Shown here piece by piece: positions 1-6,702 of a stretch of DNA of 15,258 nucleotides. The stretch's first letter is position 1. Every line of letters begins with the position of its first letter. Source of the DNA: Pullibacteroides sp964436335 (lineage in GTDB: Bacteria > Bacteroidota > Bacteroidia > Bacteroidales > P3); the NCBI GenBank assembly GCA_964436335.1, contig CAYTCD010000044.1:1-15258 (forward strand), written 5' to 3'. The notes beneath the pieces were generated by a model. That model searched no databases. It saw only the letters and a list, made by a program, of their open reading frames with translations, and was not told the DNA's origin. The position numbers were made by a program, and so were the translations under genes.

Positions 1-1248
1 GGTAACACGCTTCTCGCGGATAGTCTTGCTTCCCATCAAGGTTTCCTTACCGTTTTCCTTGGCATAGACCCGCACCGTGGCATCCACGCCGGGCGTATTG
101 ACACGTACCACGTATTCGCCGGAATTTACCTTGGAAATCGTACCGTTGGATATTTCCACACGTGTGTTGGCATCGGTGATACCGCCGGCAATCGCCGAAA
201 CGGGATTGTCAACCCCCACGTAGAACACGTTCATCTTGTCTGCGCTCACGGTGGCGGTGGATTGGCGAACTTCGTACTCGAACTGGAACGGATAGGACTT
301 TACCCCGAAAGAGGCCGGCACATGAATCATGCCGTTCACCTTGCGCGTTCCGATGGTGTTGGCGGGAACCTTATACAGGATAGAACCACCGGCACCGGAA
401 TATTCCTTGCCGTCGATGGTGGCCGTGATCTCCGCTTTGGAATCGAAAGCCGCCACGAAGATGTTGGCTTCGAAATTGGAGCCAACCAACACGCTGTTGG
501 AAACGGGAACCACGCGGGCCGAAATGGTGTCGAACTTAAAGTCTTCGTCGCTGATAGACGAATACAGATAAGAAACAATGTCATTCTCGGCGTTCAGCAC
601 ATCGTTCTGAATCTTGTTGAGCAAAGCCAAGTCCGCCACGATAATCGTGTGCGAGAAGTGGAACACCTCCCAACTCCGTTCCTCACCGTTGGCATTGTAC
701 CATTTGGTGCCTTCCACATGCAAACTCCGCAACGGAATGTTTTCCTTATCCTTCTCATCCACTTGTTCCAGCAGAAACTCGCGGAACTCGTGCAGTTTGT
801 GGTGCAGATCGTAAGCCCGGCCGCTTTTGCTGTCATCGACACCGAGAAAGAAACGGGTAGGATCATCGTAGTTGTCCTGACGGCTGATGTTCCGCGGGTT
901 AAGGTTTTCCGCTTCTTCGAAGGAAATCTGTTCAGTAAAGGCGATGAGTTCGATTTTGGTTTTCTGGATATAATCGTAGATTTCCTTCGTCGCATTCTGT
1001 ACTTTCTGGGCTTTGTCCCAATATTTGCCTACTTTCGCTTCATTGACAACATAGGCGGCAAGAAAACGCTGGTACAGATCAGCGTTTTTCTGCACGTAAC
1101 TTTCATTGGTCGTTTCAAAGGCTTCGTTGATCGTAAGGAACGAATCCAACACGGCCACCGACACGTTCAAAGCCAACAGGGCGGTGTACACGAGGTACAT
1201 CATCCCGATCATCTTTTGCCTTGGTGTTTCTTTTCCTCCTCCTGACAT
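1..1248 (-). CDS. porM: T9SS periplasmic/inner-membrane core protein PorM (GldM), 3' end cut by window
   Basis: The frame is open from an ATG at 1248 to the left edge: 416 codons, with no stop seen in a codon-by-codon check. PorM/GldM is the T9SS protein that is anchored by one N-terminal helix and spans the periplasm. With PorL it forms the proton-driven motor, and it contacts the PorK/PorN ring. The start MSGGGKETPRQKMIGMMYLV is family-typical, followed by a hydrophobic helix at about residues 13-34 (key residues MMYLVYTALLALNVSV). The rest is a long periplasmic part, with late segments rich in beta-type sequence as expected for the D2-D4 domains. The missing C-terminus should be about 100 residues. 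It starts 35 bp after the porL stop. The family is clear; no disruption was seen. Confidence 0.95.
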   Translation of the reverse strand, partial: MSGGGKETPRQKMIGMMYLVYTALLALNVSVAVLDSFLTINEAFETTNESYVQKNADLYQRFLAAYVVNEAKVGKYWDKAQKVQNATKEIYDYIQKTKIELIAFTEQISFEEAENLNPRNISRQDNYDDPTRFFLGVDDSKSGRAYDLHHKLHEFREFLLEQVDEKDKENIPLRSLHVEGTKWYNANGEERSWEVFHFSHTIIVADLALLNKIQNDVLNAENDIVSYLYSSISDEDFKFDTISARVVPVSNSVLVGSNFEANIFVAAFDSKAEITATIDGKEYSGAGGSILYKVPANTIGTRKVNGMIHVPASFGVKSYPFQFEYEVRQSTATVSADKMNVFYVGVDNPVSAIAGGITDANTRVEISNGTISKVNSGEYVVRVNTPGVDATVRVYAKENGKETLMGSKTIREKRVT

Positions 1249-1283
1249 AACCGAATAGGTTCAAAAAATTTTTACTTACAGAA

Positions 1284-2009
1284 TTAGTTCTTTGCCGGCT
1301 GTGCGTTCTGCATGGCGGCAAGCATCTGTCCGTACATACGGTTCAATGCGGAAACCTTTTCGGAAAGGTCGTCTATTTCCTTGCGGTATTTCTGAGAACT
1401 TTCGAGCGAACTGCTCAAAGTTTCCATAATCTTGTTCACGTCTTCCTGCAACTTGATGCCCGCTTCGGTCTGCGTTTTGGAAACTTGCAGCTGGTTCACG
1501 TAAAACTGGTTCAACTGATTGAGGTTGTTCGTCATCTGAACCATTTCATCGGCATAGGTCTTGTTAACGCTTACCACACTGGTCAGATTACTGAGATTGG
1601 CAGTGGTTTCGGTAAGTTTTTCCAAGCCGGAACTGAGTCTTTCGAACACAGCCGGCGTTACATTGGCTTTTTCAAGCATTTCTTCGAGTTTGTCGGCCAC
1701 CAGATTCTGTGATCCGGCCGACATTCCTCCACCGTGCACGGGAGCCTCTCCTTCAGGATACATGGGCGTTCCGTCGGGATTGTTCTTCAAGACAGGATAA
1801 ACCCTATCCCAATCATATTCGGGATGCGGCTTTTCCATTGTGGAGAATACAAAGATGATGGCCTCGATACTCATACCCACGATAAGCATCAGGTTGGCAC
1901 CCGGATAGTGATTGATTTTAAAAAGAGCACCCACGATAACGATAGAAGCACCGTACCCGTAGAGGTAACTCATAAACTTCTTAAACCCAGGTTTTTCAGC
2001 GAAACTCAT
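1284..2009 (-). CDS. porL: T9SS inner-membrane motor protein PorL (GldL)
   Basis: This is a 241-residue protein with two N-terminal membrane helices at about 17-33 and 38-55, followed by a cytoplasmic domain with coiled-coil character (about 105-235). GldL/PorL forms a pentamer around the PorM/GldM helices and couples proton flow to rotation. K31 and H34 (in ALFKINHYPG) and E49 in the second helix (in SIEAIIF) match the conserved charged residues described for GldL. The loop between helices looks shorter than in Flavobacterium. The ATG at 2009 is 9 bp after a TAA at 2019-2021. The gap to porK is 165 bp, much wider than the 35-45 bp gaps at the other junctions here. It ends in TAA, with a second in-frame TAA three codons later. 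Confidence 0.95.
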   Translation of the reverse strand: MSFAEKPGFKKFMSYLYGYGASIVIVGALFKINHYPGANLMLIVGMSIEAIIFVFSTMEKPHPEYDWDRVYPVLKNNPDGTPMYPEGEAPVHGGGMSAGSQNLVADKLEEMLEKANVTPAVFERLSSGLEKLTETTANLSNLTSVVSVNKTYADEMVQMTNNLNQLNQFYVNQLQVSKTQTEAGIKLQEDVNKIMETLSSSLESSQKYRKEIDDLSEKVSALNRMYGQMLAAMQNAQPAKN

Positions 2010-2174
2010 TTCCTTGTCTTATTTTCGTTTGGTTTTCAACATACCTTTCATGAACGCAACTTCGTTCAACTCTCGTCCCGGCATAGCCCAAGTAAACTCG
2101 GTTACTGCGCAGGGCTTAACGAAAAGGTCAGTTTTTAAGGTTTTAAAAAAAATATCTGTCTGACGGAACAACGA

Positions 2175-3554
2175 TTAATACACGTTCGAACCGCTTCCAC
2201 CGGTCAACATACCGCTACCCAATAAAGGCTGGATGCAACGGAATCCCACATAGGACTTACAGGTATCCTGATATTCGAACGAACGGTAATAAACCTTGCA
2301 TATATCGGCAAAATCCTTGAATGATCCGCCGCGTACCACCTTACGCTTAAGGCCCACGCCGTCTTCCGGTTTGGCATCGTAGGTAAAGGCAGGGTTGAAG
2401 TCGTGGTTGTTGGCGATGGATTCATCATAAGCGTCGATACACCATTCGGAAACATTTCCCATCATGTCGTACAAACCGTAATCGTTGGGAGCATAGTGCC
2501 CCACAATGCAAGGATAGAGCGATCCATCGGCTGCATAGTCGCCGCGTCCGGGCTTGAAGTTGCCCAGCAAACAACCGTTTATGTTGCGGGCATAGTTGCC
2601 TCCCCAAGGATAGGGGCTTACGTCTATACCGCCTCTGGCTGCATATTCCCATTGGGCTTCGGTGGGCAGTCTGAATTCCTGCGTGGCAGGATATCCTTTG
2701 GCTTCGAGTGCGTTGTTGTATAACTGGCTACGCCATTTGCAGAAGGCTTCGGCTTGTTTCCAGTTTACACCCACCACCGGATAGTTGTCGTACAAGGGGC
2801 TCGAAAAATAACCGGCCACCATGGGATCGTTGTACGAAAACGACCAGTCGAAGATCCAGCAAAGCGTATCGGGATAAACGTTAACCACATGCCTCTGTAC
2901 AAATTGCTGACGGGAACGCATCGCATGGGGACGGCTTACGAAAGCACCGTAATAGACTCCGTCGTCGGGCACGGCGTTGTCGTTGTCGGTATCCCATGAT
3001 TTTTGGGCGGCGGAGGCAAAGTCGTAAGACCAGTATTCGTAGGTCAGTTTACGCACGTCAAAATCCTTCTTGCCTGCGAACCGTTCCTCTACCGGCAGAT
3101 AGAGATCGGAGATGGCTTCCGCCACTTCCGGGGTCATCTTGATGTTGGTTGTCCACTTGATTACCGGGTCGGCATCTTCATCTTCGCTTTCAATCTGAAA
3201 GCCGTCAATACCGTTTTCGGCCAAAAGTCTCCGGATGTGATACTCCTTGACATATTCCACAAACTGACGGTACTCATTGTTGGTGATTTCCGTTTCGTCC
3301 ATGAAAAAGTCGCTGATGGTTACCGTGCGGATGTTGAGCATCTGGTACGAAGGGTCGAAACCGCCTGCTCCGAGGACAAAACTGCCGCCGGGAACATAAA
3401 CCATTCCGAAAGGCACCTGCGTACCTGCGGTTTTACGACCGGGTACACCCACCAACTCTCCGCTTCCCGCGTTGTTGCAGCTTCCCAAAAGGAGAGCCGC
3501 AAAAGCGAGAACGGTTAAATTTCGCACATCCAACAGATTCGCTACTCTTTTCAT
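2175..3554 (-). CDS. porK: T9SS outer-membrane ring lipoprotein PorK (GldK), FGE-sulfatase fold
   Basis: The 459-residue product begins at the ATG at 3554. The frame is open further upstream, but the signal sequence fits this start. The lipobox LLGSC puts the lipidated cysteine at residue 26. The remainder is the formylglycine-generating-enzyme-like (SUMF1) fold, recognisable from GMVYVPGGSFVLG, the NYPVVGVNWKQAEAFCKW segment, RLPTEAQWEYAARGG, MGNVSEW, VVRGGSF and the closing GFRC. In T9SS this fold is structural: PorK and PorN form the periplasmic ring under the outer membrane. It lies 45 bp after porP in the same frame. After its TAA the frame stays open for 51 more codons to another TAA just ahead of porL. 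The fold is already complete at GFRC, so the first TAA is the likely end. Confidence 0.95.
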   Translation of the reverse strand: MKRVANLLDVRNLTVLAFAALLLGSCNNAGSGELVGVPGRKTAGTQVPFGMVYVPGGSFVLGAGGFDPSYQMLNIRTVTISDFFMDETEITNNEYRQFVEYVKEYHIRRLLAENGIDGFQIESEDEDADPVIKWTTNIKMTPEVAEAISDLYLPVEERFAGKKDFDVRKLTYEYWSYDFASAAQKSWDTDNDNAVPDDGVYYGAFVSRPHAMRSRQQFVQRHVVNVYPDTLCWIFDWSFSYNDPMVAGYFSSPLYDNYPVVGVNWKQAEAFCKWRSQLYNNALEAKGYPATQEFRLPTEAQWEYAARGGIDVSPYPWGGNYARNINGCLLGNFKPGRGDYAADGSLYPCIVGHYAPNDYGLYDMMGNVSEWCIDAYDESIANNHDFNPAFTYDAKPEDGVGLKRKVVRGGSFKDFADICKVYYRSFEYQDTCKSYVGFRCIQPLLGSGMLTGGSGSNVY

Positions 3555-3599
3555 CGTATGCTTGGTTATAAATATTCTGTTCAACAAAACAAGATTCCC

Positions 3600-4631
3600 T
3601 TACAGGTATCTTGCGTTTTTATAGTCTGTATTTACTTTTTCACCTTCCAATCCAAAACGGTATCTCACGCAAGCCTCAAAGGCTCCTCCGATAGAAGATG
3701 CCTTGATTAAGCGGGAGGCCGTTATATCGTAGGCAACCCCGATATTGAGTTTCCCTATGTTCATGCCGGCCAAAATAGAAACGGCATCTTGGAAACGATA
3801 GGAGAGCCCGGCCCAGAACCGTTTGTTAAACGTTCCCATCGCCGCCAGGCTCCAGGATACGGTGTTGAAATCGGTTTCTATATAGGCCGAGGGTGTAAAC
3901 TCAACCTTGGGCAACGAAGGCAAACTGAACGAATAGCCTCCGTTAAGGGCAATTTTCCTTGTCGGGCGGTAACTTATCTTCTCACTTTTGTGCGAGATGA
4001 GGTTGTTGACGCCCACCCCCACAAAGTAATTGGCGTTTCCCGCCAGATAGAAACCGATGGACACGTCTCCGTAGGTTCCGTTTTCTTTTTGCTTGCCGGT
4101 TAAAATCCGGTCCGAAGCATTCTCCGGACTGAATTTGCTGAAATCGAGACCCCTCGATTCCAACTGAGCCCGGACGCCCATGCCGATAAGCCCGAAGGAG
4201 GTTTGCAGATGGTAGGCGTATCCCACCTTTATCACCATGTCTCGGAAATAGGCGGCGTTAAAAGACGCCACTTCCAATCCGATTCCTCCTTTGAGTATCT
4301 TCAAGGGCATATCCGCCAACAGAAACGTGCTGTTGGGCGCAATGCCCTTCTCGTCCGTTCCCTTGCCCCAACCTAGCCATTGCTGGCGATGGAGGGCCGA
4401 AACACCGATACCGTTCGACATTCCGGCAAAACCGGCATTGTACGAGTAGGTGTTGAACATAAACTGCGTCAACTGATTCCCTTCTTGCTGGGCAAGAGCG
4501 GGAACGCCTGCACAAACATAGGCCAAGCCAAGCGTTATCCATAATTCTGCCCGTCTCAAGGCGCGAAAGCACCTTGCACGAACGCAAAAAAGAAAAACGG
4601 GGCGGTTTTTACCCCCTTGTTTTATTGGCAT
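3600..4631 (-). CDS. porP: T9SS outer-membrane protein, PorP/SprF family
   Basis: This 343-residue protein has a long basic N-region, a hydrophobic stretch ending PALA (likely cleavage after A47) and then QQEGNQLTQFMFNTYSYNAG. That opening is the signature of the PorP/SprF family, which are outer-membrane barrels that work with the PorK/N ring and link T9SS to the cell surface. Alternating aromatic-rich strands run to the C-terminus. I chose the ATG at 4631. The frame is open to a TTG at 4688, but that codon lies inside the -7 element of the promoter proposed at 4686-4718. It is the first gene of porP-porK-porL-porM, the order known from Porphyromonas gingivalis. It is most likely the core PorP; general SprF paralogues are the alternative. 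Confidence 0.9.
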   Translation of the reverse strand: MPIKQGGKNRPVFLFCVRARCFRALRRAELWITLGLAYVCAGVPALAQQEGNQLTQFMFNTYSYNAGFAGMSNGIGVSALHRQQWLGWGKGTDEKGIAPNSTFLLADMPLKILKGGIGLEVASFNAAYFRDMVIKVGYAYHLQTSFGLIGMGVRAQLESRGLDFSKFSPENASDRILTGKQKENGTYGDVSIGFYLAGNANYFVGVGVNNLISHKSEKISYRPTRKIALNGGYSFSLPSLPKVEFTPSAYIETDFNTVSWSLAAMGTFNKRFWAGLSYRFQDAVSILAGMNIGKLNIGVAYDITASRLIKASSIGGAFEACVRYRFGLEGEKVNTDYKNARYL

Positions 4632-4685
4632 ATACGCGTTTGTGTGCCTGTTCGGCGTCAAGCGAGAAGCCGACAGTCTATCCTG

Positions 4686-4718
4686 CAAAGATAATCAATT
4701 CCGATAATCTTTTCCAAA
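4686..4718 (-). promoter_or_regulatory. Bacteroidetes-type promoter for the porPKLM operon
   Basis: On the minus strand, TTTG (4718-4715) and TATCTTTG (4693-4686) are separated by 21 bp, matching the Bacteroidota consensus TTTG - about 20 bp - TAnnTTTG. It starts right after the stop codon of the upstream gene. Transcription would begin about 50 bp before the porP ATG, which suggests the T9SS genes have their own promoter rather than depending on read-through from upstream. Confidence 0.6.
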
Positions 4719-5462
4719 CTATTTTTGTCCGCCCCCGTTTGCGTAGATCAAATTCACCATGATTCTCATGGCTTCGGGATCATCCAAAAGGGGTTTCTGT
4801 TCCTCTAAATAGCGGGTTATGAAATCGGTGGCACCGGGAAAAAGTTTAAGGAGATTTTTCTTGGTGAGCGGCAGCAACTTGGTATCCTTCATCAGGAAAA
4901 GGCGGTTATCGACACTGATTTCAGATGTGCTGGCAAAATCGTATTCGATATTGGTGAATGAAGTCTGCCCTGTATAGCCGCCGTTGGAGGTGCCGTTGCT
5001 GTTGATACCCGATACGCTGCGGATGGAGGAAGTGGAACCTCCCGTTCCGTATGCGCCCGTTTTCTTTTCCTCGATGTTGACCTTATGGTTCAGGATAAGC
5101 CGGATCCGGTTATTGAGAATCACTTCGCCCAAGCCCGAAAGCACGGGAACAAACATTCTCTCGCCTATGGTGATGAGTTGAACATTGTTCAGGTTGTCCA
5201 ACCGGCGGAGTGTGTCTTCGGGAAACTCAGGTTTGTCGTTTCTAAAAAGCACCTGTGGATTGTAATAATTGTAGTTGAGTTTGGCGTTTGTTACCGTTCC
5301 GTCTTTAAAATACACAGTTCCGGACATGCAGTAAGGAAAGGCGAAGATAAGGCTGTCTTGCTGTTTCTTGCTGAGATCGCCTATTACCAAACCGTTTGCC
5401 GCCTGTGCGCCGAAACCGAGCGCAAAAGTCAGTATGAGTCCGAATAAGATTCTTGTTTTCAT
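4719..5462 (-). CDS. Secreted protein of unknown function upstream of porP
   Basis: I do not recognise a named family. The 247-residue product starts at the ATG at 5462, where a clear signal peptide begins (MKTRILFGLILTFALGFGAQ, probable cleavage after AQA near residue 21). The upstream frame extension to 5549 lacks signal character. The mature part has beta-rich segments such as SGTVYFKDGTVTNAKLNYNY and a low-complexity Gly/Ser/Thr stretch at about 140-170. It ends with a short alpha-helical part containing LLKLFPGATDFITRYLEEQ. It is probably periplasmic or outer-membrane associated. Its position just before porP may hint at a link with secretion, but porP has its own promoter, so the link is only positional. 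It ends in TAG. Confidence 0.8.
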   Translation of the reverse strand: MKTRILFGLILTFALGFGAQAANGLVIGDLSKKQQDSLIFAFPYCMSGTVYFKDGTVTNAKLNYNYYNPQVLFRNDKPEFPEDTLRRLDNLNNVQLITIGERMFVPVLSGLGEVILNNRIRLILNHKVNIEEKKTGAYGTGGSTSSIRSVSGINSNGTSNGGYTGQTSFTNIEYDFASTSEISVDNRLFLMKDTKLLPLTKKNLLKLFPGATDFITRYLEEQKPLLDDPEAMRIMVNLIYANGGGQK

Positions 5463-5507
5463 GGTGGTATGTTGTTTTGTTTTTCTGCAATGTTTTTTTT
5501 GAGCGCG

Positions 5508-5515
5508 CAAAGCTA
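5508..5515 (-). promoter_or_regulatory. Candidate -7 element (TAnnTTTG) before the secreted-protein gene
   Basis: TAGCTTTG on the minus strand exactly fits the Bacteroidota -7 consensus and sits 45 bp ahead of the ATG at 5462. No matching -33 TTTG is seen at the usual distance, so this is weak evidence on its own. Confidence 0.35.
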
Positions 5516-5567
5516 TGCTTGTCGGGACAATACCGATGCGGTTAAACATCGGCTGAAATCAAGGGCT

Positions 5568-5999
5568 TTAGTTTGAAACCACAAAAGCACCATTGGCCAT
5601 ATAGGTGATATGGTATTTCCGCAAGGCGTAACGCTGCACTTCTTTGCTGTAACCATAGCCGTTAAAACTGCTGTAGGTGTATCCGCAACGTTGGCCTATC
5701 ATGCGGTCTGTTTCCTTGTCGTATTCCACCATGCAGCCTTGTTCCCAATCCCAAGGGCAGGCTTGTTCAAAAGCCACGTATTCTTCGTCCATATAGCCTG
5801 CATGATACACGCAAACCCCCATATAGCCGTGCGCGAAGTTCTTGAAATTGCCCGCCGCTAACAAGGTATTGTCCAAACTATAGGGATAAACCTTAAAGTT
5901 GACGTTTATTTCAGGAATATTGCCATGGCTGATCTGATGTCCGCAAGCGGCCAATACACAAAGCAAGGTAGAAAAAAAAACAGTCCTTATCCTTTTCAT
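5568..5999 (-). CDS. Lipoprotein with a degenerate Rieske-like domain
   Basis: The 143-residue product starts at the ATG at 5999 with signal MKRIRTVFFSTLLCVLAAC and lipobox LAAC (lipidated C19). An in-frame start at 6020 lies within the neighbouring repeat and would add seven residues before the signal. The rest resembles the Rieske fold in layout: a strand with YVAFEQACPW (C81), a second cysteine C89, then RCGYTYSSFNGYG (C105), followed by EVQRYALRKYHI, which matches the closing strand pattern of Rieske domains. The two cluster-binding histidines of CxH and CxxH are absent: W83 and T108 occupy those spots. It therefore probably binds no normal 2Fe-2S cluster. The fold assignment is inference from motif spacing. 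It ends in TAA with TGA two codons later. Confidence 0.7.
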   Translation of the reverse strand: MKRIRTVFFSTLLCVLAACGHQISHGNIPEINVNFKVYPYSLDNTLLAAGNFKNFAHGYMGVCVYHAGYMDEEYVAFEQACPWDWEQGCMVEYDKETDRMIGQRCGYTYSSFNGYGYSKEVQRYALRKYHITYMANGAFVVSN

Positions 6000-6006
6000 C
6001 AAGAGA

Positions 6007-6014
6007 CAAAGGTA
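6007..6014 (-). promoter_or_regulatory. Possible -7 element at the edge of the repeat array
   Basis: The minus strand reads TACCTTTG, a match to TAnnTTTG, created where the first repeat meets the unique flank; internal copies read TACCTTTA instead. It is only about 7 bp before the lipoprotein ATG, so it would give a nearly leaderless message. No -33 element is visible. Weak. Confidence 0.2.
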
Positions 6015-6246
6015 CATCATTCTGAAGAATATTAGGGTACAGTTTGTCGTTATGTACCTTCACGGACAGTCCCTTTGTCCGCTAAAGGTACATCATTCTG
6101 AAGAATATTAGGATACAGTTTATCGTCATGTACCTTCACGGACAGCCCCTTTGTCCGCTAAAGGTACATCATTCTGAAGAATATTAGGATACGGTTTGTC
6201 GTTATGTACCTTCACGGACAGTCCCTTTGTCCGCTAAAGGTACATC
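6008..6246. repeat. Array of three 76-bp tandem repeats plus an 11-bp partial fourth
   Basis: Units are 6008-6083, 6084-6159 and 6160-6235, with 6236-6246 starting a fourth; the period is exactly 76 bp. Only five positions differ between units (unit positions 30, 34, 39, 44 and 63). Each unit junction forms an imperfect hairpin in which ATGTACCTT pairs with the AAGGTACAT of the next unit and encloses CGGACA/TGTCCG with a 7-nt loop: 6052-6093, 6128-6169 and 6204-6245. All five variable positions lie outside these stems. Between hairpins lies a 34-bp spacer holding the palindrome ATTCTGAAGAAT. The array fills the gap between the sufE stop (6251) and the lipoprotein start (5999). The 76-bp period is not a multiple of three, so it is not a coding repeat. 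Confidence 0.95.
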
Positions 6247-6250
6247 TTCG

Positions 6251-6676
6251 TCATGCGCCTTGCTTTAAACTCAACGCCAGTGCGTAGAGTTTGATTTGTT
6301 TCAGCATCGCATTCAGTCCATTGGAACGGGTGGGGGAAAGGTGTTCCTTGAGACCGATTCTGTCAAGAAAGTCAACCGGGGCAGACACGATGGTCTGCGG
6401 TTCTTCTCCCGAAAAGACATAGATGAGCAGGGCGGCGATGCCTTTGGTGATCACAGCATCGGAATCGGCCTTAAAGTACACTTTTCCATCCTGCATTTCG
6501 GCCTTTATCCATACCCGCGATTGACATCCCTTTATGAGAAAGGATTCGTTTTTTTCGTTGTCGGGTAAAAGCGGACAGTTTTTGCCTTTTTCAATCAAGA
6601 GATTGTAGCGGTCCATCCACTCTCCGAGTGCGGAAAATTCGGAAATGATCTGCTGTTGCTTTTCTATGAGGTTCAT
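6251..6676 (-). CDS. sufE: Cysteine desulfurase sulfur acceptor SufE
   Basis: This 141-residue protein has the SufE fold. It opens with an N-terminal helix containing EKQQQIISEFSALGEWMDRY, then NCPLLPDNEK and the conserved FLIKGCQSRVWI, in which C51 is the sulfur-accepting cysteine. Later come DSDAVITKGIAALL and the C-terminal LSPTRSNGLNAMLKQIK, both typical. SufE takes persulfide sulfur from SufS and passes it to the SufBCD scaffold for Fe-S cluster building in the cytoplasm. It starts 26 bp after rarA and is last in the dnaA - methyltransferase - rarA - sufE run. The 76-bp repeat array begins 4 bp past its stop, so hairpins there may shape its 3' end. Length and active site look normal. Confidence 0.95.
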   Translation of the reverse strand: MNLIEKQQQIISEFSALGEWMDRYNLLIEKGKNCPLLPDNEKNESFLIKGCQSRVWIKAEMQDGKVYFKADSDAVITKGIAALLIYVFSGEEPQTIVSAPVDFLDRIGLKEHLSPTRSNGLNAMLKQIKLYALALSLKQGA

Positions 6677-6702
6677 CTTTTTGGCATTTTGGCGACAGTA
6701 TT

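Noticed and set aside
262..1245. 327-residue plus-strand open frame antisense to porM
   Set aside because: It is in codon register with porM, which is clearly a conserved T9SS gene; the antisense product has no recognisable domain and arises from porM codon use.
4632..4688. Longer porP start at a TTG (4688)
   Set aside because: That codon falls in the proposed -7 promoter element and the ATG at 4631 gives a better signal sequence.
6008..6246. CRISPR array or tRNA cluster (76-bp units)
   Set aside because: The spacers are nearly identical rather than unique, there are no cas genes, and the units lack a tRNA T-loop, anticodon arm and CCA end despite the tRNA-like length.
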